Positions 34,376 to 42,857 of a stretch of 64,000 nt of DNA are shown here, piece by piece. Below the pieces are notes generated by a model, which was not told the origin of the DNA, ran no database searches, and saw only the letters and a program-made list of their open reading frames with translations. This stretch comes from a candidate division FCPU426 bacterium (GTDB lineage Bacteria > Oederibacteriota > Muellerivitia > Muellerivitales > DAHXKG01). The position numbers and the translations under genes were made by a program. The stretch spans positions 220,075 to 284,074 of the forward strand of contig DAHXKG010000001.1 of NCBI GenBank assembly GCA_027366525.1. Reading direction: 5' to 3'. How positions within the stretch are numbered: position 1 is the stretch's first letter; every line of letters begins with the position of its first letter.

Positions 34376-36866
34376 TTTTATTGACATATGTTGAAATTAA
34401 TTCTTCTGCCTCTTTGCGATTATCAGACGTGGCCGTAATATGAAACAATGCTTTATCGCTATCTGGAAGGATCATTAATACACTCTTGTTTTTCTTGAGT
34501 TTGATTCCATCTATCAAATCTCGAGACTGGCCTACCGTATCTTCAATCAAACATCGCATAATCGTTCCTTTCATTTCCCAGGAACATGGAACATCTTGTG
34601 TCATTTGGATTCTTTTAGGCAAATGGTCTATAAAAGAAGAAAGTGGCTGCTTTGAAACTGATAAAATTTCCATCACTTTAGCCGTCGACATCATTGCATC
34701 CATAAATGGAGCAAACTGAGGAAAAATACATCCTCCACTTGGATCTCCAACAAAAGACACCTTTGGACGTGTTGCTGACTCCATTAATGAATAATAGTTT
34801 GTTCGAATCCATTCAATTTTTCCATGATGTTTAAGTGCCAATTCTTCTAGGATTTCAGGACTATTTACAGGAACCATAACTATCCAATCCGGTAACGTTT
34901 TGAAAAAAAACGAACAAAAGAATGCTTGAAGTTCTTCTCCTAAAAGAACATGACCTTTTTCATCTACTATAAAAATTTTCTCAGCACCAGCATCAAACAG
35001 AACACCAAAATCGGCTTTTAACGTAGGTACAATGCCTGAAAGTTGTTGAAGTGATCGTTGAAAAGCCTCCGGGGTTTTAGTCAACTGTGTTGCATCTAAA
35101 TAAGCATTTAATGCGATGACTTCGCATCCTAACCCTCCCAACAACGATGGGAAAATGGGGGAAGCGGAGGAAAAAGCATAATCAATCACAACCTTGGGTT
35201 TATACTCAAGAATGGCAGGAACATTAATACTATTTAAAAACCCTTCGCGATAATATTCCAATACGCGATGTGGATAAATTAAATCTCCTGTTTCTTCCAT
35301 TTGAGCTCTTCGAAAATCTTCTCGATAAAATAAATTTTCAATGCCTTTTTCCTTCCCAGATGACAATGCCATTCCATTGGAATCAAAAAATTTCATATCA
35401 ACATTTTTAGAATCAAAGGAACTTTTTTGTGTATAAAGCCCTCCTACGGCCCCTAATCGTGGAACAACGTATCGTGCTACTGAAACCGGTATTTCTCTCA
35501 AATCATAAACATTGACGCCCGCGGAAAGAATTCCTGACATCATTGCTCGATTAATTAATCGACTCGTTTTATGAATATCTCTGCTGGTTACAACAGCTGA
35601 ATTCCGAGGCAACGAAGCACCGTATGCTGCTCCTAATTTACTGGCAAATTCCGGTGTCATATCAATGCCGGCAACACCACTCACTCCATACTGTCCAAAT
35701 AAAGAGCGGGACCATTTATCACCCCATACCAAGGATGTTGAAAGATGGGAACCATCTTCCAATGTTTTATTCGGCCAAACCTTAACACCCGCTTTCAAAA
35801 CAACGTCTTTCCCAATCGTACAATTATCTGAAATAATAACGCCTTCAAAAATATTAGCTTTTTCTAAAACGCGTGTTCCTGTGGCAATGACACATTCTCG
35901 AGCTTGAACTCCAGCTCCAATAGATACTTTTGACCATAAAATAGTATTGATCAACGAAGCCCCTTCCTCAACACAACAATCATCTCCTAACACAGAATTT
36001 ACTAATCTTACATTTTTACCGATTTTGACATTTTTCCCCATTACGACTGTTCCTGAAAGTTGAGCAGTCGAATCTATTCCGGCATTTTCACCCATCCAGA
36101 TTTCACGGCCGATCTTATTTAATCGCAATCCAGGAATAGCAATATCTACTTTTCCACTGAAAATATCTTGATGTGATAATCGATACTGTTCCAATGTACC
36201 AATATCACGCCAATAGCCTTGAGCCACATACCCATATATGGGCATCTTTTGCTTCAGCATCAGTGGAAACAAATCTTTAGAAAAATCAAATTCTGTTTTA
36301 GCGGGAATAATATCCATAACTTCCGGTTCTAAAATATAAATACCGGTGTTGACCGTATCAGAAAACACTTCACCCCAAGTGGGCTTTTCCAGAAATTTTT
36401 CGATACGCCCCTGAGCATCCGTAATCACCACACCAAACGCCAGTGGATTTTCGACTCGCGTTAAGATCATGGTAGCCAATGCATGATGTTCTTGATGAAA
36501 TTGGATGGCCGCTGTCAAATCAAAATCGGTTAAAACATCTCCGGAAATTACAAGAATTCTTTCTCCTTGAATCATGGACTGACAATTTTTAACAGAACCC
36601 GCCGTGCCCAAATCACTTTCGGCAGCTTGATATTGCATCGAAATATTCCATGGACTTCCATCCCGAAAATACTCCGTAATGGATTCTGGTTGATAAAAAA
36701 CCACACTAACCATTTGATGAATTTGATGTCGTTTCAAAAGATCAACAATAATTTCCATCATGGGCCGATTCACCATTAAAACCATGGGCTTTGGCACATT
36801 GATCGTCAAAGGTCTCATGCGAGTTCCAAATCCCCCTGCCATAATGACCGCTCTCATTGATTCCAC
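34356..36866 (-). CDS. Mannose-1-phosphate guanylyltransferase/phosphomannomutase-like fusion
   Basis: The 836-residue protein has three parts. Residues 1-235 are a nucleotidyltransferase with AVIMAGGFGTRMRPLT and PKPMVLMVNRPMMEI (GDP-mannose or similar NDP-sugar synthesis). Residues about 250-375 are a left-handed beta-helix with hexapeptide repeats (for example GKNVKIGKNVRLVNSVLG). The rest is phosphohexomutase-like. The mutase half lacks the usual TASHNP serine motif; the equivalent region is near YTQKSSFDSKNVDMKFFD. The fusion is known in several bacterial phyla, and in those the mutase half often also lacks the serine. It overlaps the MFS gene convergently by 20 bases. GDP-mannose would feed surface polysaccharides. 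Confidence 0.85.
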   Translation of the reverse strand: MESMRAVIMAGGFGTRMRPLTINVPKPMVLMVNRPMMEIIVDLLKRHQIHQMVSVVFYQPESITEYFRDGSPWNISMQYQAAESDLGTAGSVKNCQSMIQGERILVISGDVLTDFDLTAAIQFHQEHHALATMILTRVENPLAFGVVITDAQGRIEKFLEKPTWGEVFSDTVNTGIYILEPEVMDIIPAKTEFDFSKDLFPLMLKQKMPIYGYVAQGYWRDIGTLEQYRLSHQDIFSGKVDIAIPGLRLNKIGREIWMGENAGIDSTAQLSGTVVMGKNVKIGKNVRLVNSVLGDDCCVEEGASLINTILWSKVSIGAGVQARECVIATGTRVLEKANIFEGVIISDNCTIGKDVVLKAGVKVWPNKTLEDGSHLSTSLVWGDKWSRSLFGQYGVSGVAGIDMTPEFASKLGAAYGASLPRNSAVVTSRDIHKTSRLINRAMMSGILSAGVNVYDLREIPVSVARYVVPRLGAVGGLYTQKSSFDSKNVDMKFFDSNGMALSSGKEKGIENLFYREDFRRAQMEETGDLIYPHRVLEYYREGFLNSINVPAILEYKPKVVIDYAFSSASPIFPSLLGGLGCEVIALNAYLDATQLTKTPEAFQRSLQQLSGIVPTLKADFGVLFDAGAEKIFIVDEKGHVLLGEELQAFFCSFFFKTLPDWIVMVPVNSPEILEELALKHHGKIEWIRTNYYSLMESATRPKVSFVGDPSGGCIFPQFAPFMDAMMSTAKVMEILSVSKQPLSSFIDHLPKRIQMTQDVPCSWEMKGTIMRCLIEDTVGQSRDLIDGIKLKKNKSVLMILPDSDKALFHITATSDNRKEAEELISTYVNKIKFLQK

Positions 36867-37034
36867 CTCTTTAAAAAGCTATATTAATTATTTTAGAGTT
36901 TCTTGCTTCGTTTTAAAATAAATTAATTGTAAAATTTCCAAGCTAATACCCAATTATATAGTAGTTATGTTATAAACATTAAGACGACACCATATATATA
37001 AGCCGCTTTATAAAAAACAAGGAGCCTCATCCGT

Positions 37035-38390
37035 ATGAATATAAACTCTGCAGATATATTAAAAGCACTTCAAAAAATTCAAGATCCCGATTTACACCAA
37101 GATATTGTTTCATTAGGTTTTATCAAAAATCTAGTCATTGAAAATGGAAAAGTGAGTTTTACGATTGAGGTAGCTACTCCCGCATATCCTGCCAAAGAAC
37201 AATTCAAATCACAGGCACAGGAAATCATCCAAAAAATGTCAGGAGTAACTGAAGTGGTCATTCAAACAACATTCAAAGTGCGCCCAGCTCCTCTTGGAAT
37301 TAAGAACATTCCGCTTCCAGATGTAAAAAATCTCATTGCAGTAGCTTCTGGAAAGGGCGGTGTTGGAAAAAGCACTGTCGCTGCCAATTTAGCTTTAGCG
37401 CTTGCAAACACAGGCGCTCAGGTTGGGCTCATGGATGCTGATGTTTACGGACCTTCAATCCCTCGAATATTGGGAGCCTATCATCAGTCTCCCAACTCCG
37501 ATCCTGTTTCTCAAAAAATTCTCCCATTTGAAAAATTCAACATTAAATTTATTTCTATTGGAATGCTTCAAAATACAGATGCTGCTTTAATTTGGCGTGG
37601 TCCTATGGCTAGTAAAATGATACAACAATTTCTAGCTCAAGTAGAATGGGGAGCCTTAGATTACCTTATCATTGATCTTCCTCCTGGAACAGGCGACATC
37701 CAACTGACATTAACTCAATCGGCCCCATTGGCTGGTGCCGTTTTAGTAACAACCCCTCAAGAAGTTGCAAGCACCATCACCCAAAAAGGACTGCGAATGT
37801 TTCAACAAGTTCATGTTCCAATTTTAGGCATCGTCGAAAACATGAGCGGATTTATATGCAGTCACTGTCATACCATGACTCCTATTTTTAAAAAGGGCGG
37901 CGGAAAAAAAATGTCAAGTGCTCTTGGTGTCCCCTTTCTTGGAGAGATCCCTCTTGAACCGATTATTGCTGAAGATGGCGATATAGGCTATCCAACCATC
38001 CTATCGCATCCTGAGTCTGTTTCGGCTCAGGCATATGCCAATTTAGCTATCCGAGTTACCTCTGAATTATCCAAAATTAACATGCTCACTGAATCTGTCA
38101 AACTCCAGCCTCAAAAGATCAATATCGATAACCCCCAAAATATTATCCTTCAATGGGAAGGAGGGAAAGAAACTTCTTTTTCGAGTCGATATCTGAGAAG
38201 CATGTGCCCTTGCGCTTCTTGTGTGAATGAAAATACCGGCCAACGAATGATTACAATCGATGCGATTCCGCCTGACATTAAAGTTTTAAAAATTTCTCCC
38301 GTAGGACGCTATGCCATCCATTTTGAATGGTCTGATGGCCACGGTAGCGGATTATATCCCTTTGATTTATTGCTTAAGCTATCACAATAA
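37035..38390 (+). CDS. mrp: Mrp/ApbC iron-sulfur carrier ATPase fused to DUF971
   Basis: The 451-residue protein has an N-terminal MIP18/DUF59 domain (1-90). The P-loop ATPase core follows, with ASGKGGVGKSTVAANLA (about 102-118), DADVYGPSIP and LIIDLPPGTGD, and the CxxC that binds an Fe-S cluster in FICSHCHT. The C-terminal 90 residues are a DUF971 domain with RYLRSMCPCASCVNENTGQR and HFEWSDGHGSGLYPFDLL. Mrp proteins carry Fe-S clusters to apo-proteins. The stop overlaps the Rieske start as TAATG. AAGGAGCCTCATCCGT supports the start at 37035. Confidence 0.93.
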   Translation: MNINSADILKALQKIQDPDLHQDIVSLGFIKNLVIENGKVSFTIEVATPAYPAKEQFKSQAQEIIQKMSGVTEVVIQTTFKVRPAPLGIKNIPLPDVKNLIAVASGKGGVGKSTVAANLALALANTGAQVGLMDADVYGPSIPRILGAYHQSPNSDPVSQKILPFEKFNIKFISIGMLQNTDAALIWRGPMASKMIQQFLAQVEWGALDYLIIDLPPGTGDIQLTLTQSAPLAGAVLVTTPQEVASTITQKGLRMFQQVHVPILGIVENMSGFICSHCHTMTPIFKKGGGKKMSSALGVPFLGEIPLEPIIAEDGDIGYPTILSHPESVSAQAYANLAIRVTSELSKINMLTESVKLQPQKINIDNPQNIILQWEGGKETSFSSRYLRSMCPCASCVNENTGQRMITIDAIPPDIKVLKISPVGRYAIHFEWSDGHGSGLYPFDLLLKLSQ

Positions 38391-38695
38391 TGTGGTATTT
38401 CGTTTTAAATTCAAATTGCCTATTGGATAATTCTGGACAGCAAATTGAAGTACACTCTGTCCCTCTTGCCATTTTTCGACTACAAGGAAAGCTCTACGCC
38501 TTTCAAGCATATTGCCCACATCGCATGGGACGACTCGGCGTTGTCGGATTGCTTGATCATCCTTACCTAATCTGCTCACTGCACAATTGGAAATTTGAAC
38601 TCCAAACGGGGAAAAATTTACAAACCTCTGATCATTTAAGAACTTATCCTATTCGTGAATCAGAAAATCAAATCTGGGTTCAATTAGAAATTTAA
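38390..38695 (+). CDS. Rieske [2Fe-2S] ferredoxin-like protein
   Basis: The 101-residue protein has the Rieske cluster motif. The first half is AYCPHRMG (C-x-H) and the second ICSLHNWKFEL (C-x-x-H), separated by the usual spacing. The rest matches small Rieske ferredoxins that pass electrons to oxygenases or nitrite reductase. The ATG shares one base with the mrp stop codon, so translation is coupled. It may receive its cluster from Mrp or work in the same pathway. Confidence 0.9.
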   Translation: MWYFVLNSNCLLDNSGQQIEVHSVPLAIFRLQGKLYAFQAYCPHRMGRLGVVGLLDHPYLICSLHNWKFELQTGKNLQTSDHLRTYPIRESENQIWVQLEI

Positions 38696-38816
38696 TTAAA
38701 AAAGCATTGATTTTATGCATATCCCATATTTAAAAAAATTTCAAACAACTTTCTATTGAAAAAAAACGTATTCATATGAACAATGCTTATGAAGTTATCT
38801 TTTAGGAGGAATTTTT

Positions 38817-39188
38817 ATGAAAAAATTTTTGGGTCTCTTAAGTATATCGCTTTTTCTTGCTGTAAGTACCGCTACTGCTTCACCTATGTGTTATATGCAC
38901 TCATCGACAAAGATGAAATGTCACACTCAAGTATGTAAAAAATACAAACAATGTATGGATGGCACCCACTGTAATACCAAAATTTGTCAGAGCAAATTTA
39001 AATCAATGATGCAACCTCATTGCAATTTAAAAATGTGCAAAACCAATAAAAAATGCATGACGGGCAAACATTGTAATGATCCTAAAATGTGTCAAAACAG
39101 CAAAATGCAATCGTCTGATCATTCCAAAATGAGCAAGATGGGTCAAAAATGCATGATGGGTGAGCATTGTAACACCTCCTCCCATTAA
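38817..39188 (+). CDS. Secreted Cys/Met/His-rich repeat protein, candidate metal-binding
   Basis: The 123-residue protein is not recognised. It has a clear signal peptide (MKKFLGLLSISLFLAVSTAT, cleavage near TAS-P). The mature part has 13 Cys and many Met, Lys and His residues in imperfect repeats: QCMDGTHCNTKICQ, MMQPHCNLKMCK, KCMTGKHCNDPKMCQ and KCMMGEHCN. The shared pattern is C-M-x-G-x-H-C-N. Cys and Met together suit Cu(I) or other soft metals. The gene has a strong TTAGGAGGAATTTTT site before the ATG. It heads a cluster with a thioredoxin-like protein (33 bases on) and DsbD, so its thiols are probably kept reduced in the periplasm. Confidence 0.75.
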   Translation: MKKFLGLLSISLFLAVSTATASPMCYMHSSTKMKCHTQVCKKYKQCMDGTHCNTKICQSKFKSMMQPHCNLKMCKTNKKCMTGKHCNDPKMCQNSKMQSSDHSKMSKMGQKCMMGEHCNTSSH

Positions 39189-39221
39189 CTTTGAAATATT
39201 TTACTGAAAACGAGGATCTTT

Positions 39222-39665
39222 ATGAAACCATCCATTAAATTATTGCTTCTGATCACGGTGGTTGGAGTTTTTTTAACCACGGGATTATTAATTGCCAAGG
39301 GGACAAGTAAGCCCAATTCGTCTAAAACGATTTTATGGGAGACTAATCTGCCCAAAGCCTTTGCCGAGGCTCGTCACAATCACCAGCCTCTTTTACTCGA
39401 TTTTTATGCGACTTGGTGTGGCCCATGCCAAATGCTTAAAAAAATCACTTGGGGCAATGCCCAAGTGATTCGAGCCATGCACAAGTGGATTCCGGTTCAT
39501 CTGAATGTTGATTACCATCACCACCTAGATAACCAATATAAAGTGAGTGCTATTCCGATGGTTGTTTTTTTAAAACCCAATGGAAAAATCATCAACACTT
39601 CTGTTGGATTTGAATATCCAGGGACAATGTTGAAACTGATGAAGCAAGCTTATTCTCAGCGATAG
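39222..39665 (+). CDS. Membrane-anchored thioredoxin-like protein
   Basis: The 147-residue protein has an N-terminal hydrophobic segment (8-26) acting as signal or anchor and one thioredoxin domain. The active site is LLDFYATWCGPCQMLKK (WCGPC near residues 65-69), and the cis-Pro is in YKVSAIPMVVFLKPNG. It should act as a periplasmic reductase or transfer protein between DsbD and substrate thiols. It lies between the Cys/Met-rich secreted protein (33 bases upstream) and dsbD. Confidence 0.9.
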   Translation: MKPSIKLLLLITVVGVFLTTGLLIAKGTSKPNSSKTILWETNLPKAFAEARHNHQPLLLDFYATWCGPCQMLKKITWGNAQVIRAMHKWIPVHLNVDYHHHLDNQYKVSAIPMVVFLKPNGKIINTSVGFEYPGTMLKLMKQAYSQR

Positions 39666-39702
39666 TATTTAAATTTTAATGCATTTTAAATTTTTATTAT
39701 TC

Positions 39703-39742
39703 AGTGATCCTAGGCTTAAACAAATTTAAACCTAGGGTCGCT
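39703..39742. repeat. Hairpin between the thioredoxin gene and dsbD
   Basis: The arms 39703-39720 and 39725-39742 pair over 18 positions with two T-G wobbles and one mismatch, across a CAAA loop. Both arms contain CCTAGG. No T run follows on the plus strand (the next bases are GCTCTCTACCCCCC), so this is not a typical terminator. It may be a transcript-processing or mRNA-stability element that sets dsbD expression relative to the two upstream genes. Confidence 0.6.
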
Positions 39743-39774
39743 GCTCTCTACCCCCCACTATAGAGGAACTGATT

Positions 39775-41610
39775 TTGAAAACTGTACTTAAAAAATTTTC
39801 TGCTTTATTCAATCATCCAGAATATAAACGACCGATCTTTGCATGGTTTTTTTATGGAATTCTCACTTCAATAATCACTGCAGAAATTTTCATGCCCAAA
39901 GCTGTTCAAGCCACTTTAATTTCTAGTGCTTCCGTTGTAAAAATAGAAGGCTATTCTTCACTAGCACCAGCCCATCCAGGTGAAATCATAACGCTCGGAT
40001 TACAATTAAATATTCTTTCTCCATGGCATATTGAGGCCTCTCATGGACTTCCTCACGGATTTTTCCCACTGAAAGTATCTCTTAAATCCATTCAGGGGGT
40101 TCAACAAATTTCTTCGCCGAGTTATCCCACTCCTAAATTGGATCACTTAAAAGGATTTCCAAAATCGATACCTGTTTATCAAGGCTCCATTCCCATCCTT
40201 GTTGCAGTTCATCTCCCTTCGCACTTGAATTCCCGCATTCTAAAAATTCCATTTCAGGTTCAAATTCAAGCATGCAACAATCAAGTATGCCTTCGTCCCT
40301 CCCGCTTATCCATAATCATCCCCATTCAAATAAATTCTAGCATCCAGCGGCCTGCGTTTCCCGCATCATTTCAAAAACTCCTAAATCAAGAATCTTTTCA
40401 AAAAACTAATATCATTGCAAAAATTCTTAAATCCAAAGGATGGATTCTAACTTTTGTGCTCATTTTTTTGGGTGGCTTAGCTTTAAATCTTACGCCTTGC
40501 GTTTACCCGATGATTCCTATTACCATTTCCTTTTTTGGATCAAGAAAAAATGATCGCGCAAGTATTATTTTATTACGGGCCATCGCTTACGTTGTTGGAA
40601 TTTCAGTTACTTATAGTCTATTAGGGATTACCGCGGCTCTAACCGGAAAAATTCTTGGTTCAACTCTTCAATCGCCCTTGATTCTTGTTGGCATCTCAAT
40701 TTTTTTAATCATTCTATCGTTATCCATGTTTGGAGTTTACGATATTCAAGCACCTGCTTGGTTACTGAACCGAATTTCCGGAGCCACTACTCAAGGTCTC
40801 CTCGGGGCATTCGGAATGGGCTTAGTATTTGGAGTGGTGGCCGCTCCATGTGTTGATCCATTTTCGATCGGATTATTGACTTATGTGGCTACGCAAGCCA
40901 ATCCTTGGCTTGGATTTTTTATGTTCTTTACTCTATCGCTCGGACTGGGATTTCCTTATATTTGGCTGGGTTTTTTTTCAACCTCGATCCAAAAACTACC
41001 TCGATCTGGATTATGGATGGTGTGGGTGAGAAAAGTTTTTGGTTTGATTCTTTTAGGAATGCCGTTTTATTTTTTAAACCCACTGCTTCCAAAACATTTT
41101 GATTCGATCGCCGTTCCGCTCTATTTGATGCTAGCTGGTTTACTTCTCGGCTGGTGGACACATCAAGACATTCAACCTTCCTTTAAGCGCTTTCAACGCA
41201 TTTTTGGAATTGGTCTTGTTATCCTTGGTATTGGATTATTAAAGTTCTGGCCGCACGCCTCACAATTACCCTTTCAGCCTTATAATCAATCGACTTTTCA
41301 AGAAGCCTATCAATCGCACCAATCTATTTTAATTGATTTTACAGCTAACTGGTGTCTCCCTTGTCGGGAAATTGAACTCCAAACATTTTCTAATCCTCAG
41401 ATTCATCAAGCACTTAAACATTGGACATTATTAAAGGCCGATTTAACTCAATATGCTTCGCCTGCAGTAAGCCGGTTGAGGAAACGTTTTCATGTTTTAG
41501 GTGTTCCAACGCTTTTATTTATCACACCCATGCATCCATTGCAACATCCAATTCGACATGTGGGATTTATTTCTGCAGCTCAACTGTTAAAAATTTTAAA
41601 AGCGTTTTAA
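39775..41610 (+). CDS. dsbD: Thiol:disulfide interchange protein DsbD
   Basis: The 611-residue protein has the three-domain DsbD plan. The N-terminal part (to about 205) is a periplasmic immunoglobulin-like domain. The membrane core (about 220-480) has the two redox Cys in LNLTPCVYPMIPIT and VVAAPCVDPF. The C-terminal thioredoxin domain has DFTANWCLPCREIELQ. It takes electrons from cytoplasmic thioredoxin and passes them to periplasmic partners. The start is a TTG at 39775 with GAGGAACTGATT upstream. An ATG is not in range, so the unusual start is well supported. Probable clients are the two upstream proteins. Confidence 0.93.
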   Translation: MKTVLKKFSALFNHPEYKRPIFAWFFYGILTSIITAEIFMPKAVQATLISSASVVKIEGYSSLAPAHPGEIITLGLQLNILSPWHIEASHGLPHGFFPLKVSLKSIQGVQQISSPSYPTPKLDHLKGFPKSIPVYQGSIPILVAVHLPSHLNSRILKIPFQVQIQACNNQVCLRPSRLSIIIPIQINSSIQRPAFPASFQKLLNQESFQKTNIIAKILKSKGWILTFVLIFLGGLALNLTPCVYPMIPITISFFGSRKNDRASIILLRAIAYVVGISVTYSLLGITAALTGKILGSTLQSPLILVGISIFLIILSLSMFGVYDIQAPAWLLNRISGATTQGLLGAFGMGLVFGVVAAPCVDPFSIGLLTYVATQANPWLGFFMFFTLSLGLGFPYIWLGFFSTSIQKLPRSGLWMVWVRKVFGLILLGMPFYFLNPLLPKHFDSIAVPLYLMLAGLLLGWWTHQDIQPSFKRFQRIFGIGLVILGIGLLKFWPHASQLPFQPYNQSTFQEAYQSHQSILIDFTANWCLPCREIELQTFSNPQIHQALKHWTLLKADLTQYASPAVSRLRKRFHVLGVPTLLFITPMHPLQHPIRHVGFISAAQLLKILKAF

Positions 41611-41636
41611 TCCTTATTGAACTCCGAACTGCCCGC

Positions 41637-42665
41637 TTAGATAATTGAGGCCCCAATCGGCTGTGTGGAATGCCGAATAATTAACTCAGGTTTCAATATC
41701 GTTACGTTGCTTTCCAACACTTCTTGAGAACAAAGATGAAACATTTTTTGTGCAGCTACTTTTCCCATTTCATAACCTGAAAATGAAATCGTCGTTAAAG
41801 CCGGTTCATGATAATGGGTTTCTTCCATGTTATCAAATCCTATAATTGATATATGCTCAGGAACTTTTAATTCCGCTTCTCGAATAGCACGAATCGCCCC
41901 GATAGCCATAAGATCACTTGCGCATAAAATCGCCGTAGGATGGTGCGCATTGGCTAAGATTTGTTTCGCCGCCTCATAACCACCCTGCTCCTCAAAATTA
42001 CCATCGTCAATCCATTCATTACGAAGTTCAAGATTATTCATTGCCATTTTTTCTTGAAAAGCTTGAAAGCGTTCCAACGCATTTGTAGTATTCATCCGTC
42101 CATTAATCATGCCAATCTTCTGATGCCCTAATCGAAACAAATAATCCAAGGCCTTGTCAACACCACCTTTATTATCGACCCCTACAAACGGTAAATTATT
42201 ATGCCCAATAATTTTTCCATTAATTAGAACAAATGGAACTTGAGCCTCTGTTAGATCGCGAATAGAAGTATCCGTCGACCAGGCATTCAAAACAAACATG
42301 CCATCCACACTTCCATCGCCCAATAACATCCGATAGGAAATTTGTGAACGTACCATCTCACTTAGGGGATGAAGAAGAAGCCGATATTGATCTTCCGCTG
42401 CCACCTCCTCTAAGCCAGATAAAATAGAGGATAAAAAGGAACTTTTAAAAATTTTTGTTTGATGCGGCGCTATAACGCCCCAAATTTTGGAATATTTTTG
42501 ACGCAATCGTCGTGCATGAGCTTGAGGTTTATAATGCAGTTCTTGTATCGATTTTCGAACGCGTTGTTTGCACTCTTCACTCACCCATTTTTTATTATTC
42601 AAAACCCGTGAAACTGTACCGATTGTAACACCAGCATGTTTAGCAACATCTTTGATCGTTACCAT
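41637..42665 (-). CDS. LacI-family transcriptional regulator
   Basis: The 342-residue regulator has the classical N-terminal helix-turn-helix (VTIKDVAKHAGVTIGTVSRV) and hinge helix (residues 1-60). A periplasmic-binding-protein-like effector domain follows with IIGFDNMEETHYHEPALTT near 272-290. It should bind an unidentified sugar or related ligand and act as a repressor or CcpA-type regulator. No sugar-use operon adjoins it. It overlaps no neighbour and may control the downstream-facing deacetylase-like gene or itself, but no symmetrical operator was identified. Confidence 0.9.
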   Translation of the reverse strand: MVTIKDVAKHAGVTIGTVSRVLNNKKWVSEECKQRVRKSIQELHYKPQAHARRLRQKYSKIWGVIAPHQTKIFKSSFLSSILSGLEEVAAEDQYRLLLHPLSEMVRSQISYRMLLGDGSVDGMFVLNAWSTDTSIRDLTEAQVPFVLINGKIIGHNNLPFVGVDNKGGVDKALDYLFRLGHQKIGMINGRMNTTNALERFQAFQEKMAMNNLELRNEWIDDGNFEEQGGYEAAKQILANAHHPTAILCASDLMAIGAIRAIREAELKVPEHISIIGFDNMEETHYHEPALTTISFSGYEMGKVAAQKMFHLCSQEVLESNVTILKPELIIRHSTQPIGASII

Positions 42666-42857
42666 AACACCCTCGTTCCAACAAATTAACCCTAGTCGTA
42701 TCTTAGCAAATTTTTAGACCCTGAAAAAATAAATTCTAAAAACTTTTTAAAAATCCAATTGTATGGCTTGTTTTTAATTTAATTAGACGAAAATCGTTTG
42801 CAATAAGTTGATCACTTTTTGATTTTTTTGAAATCTTTCGTGTCCACGATACTTGCA

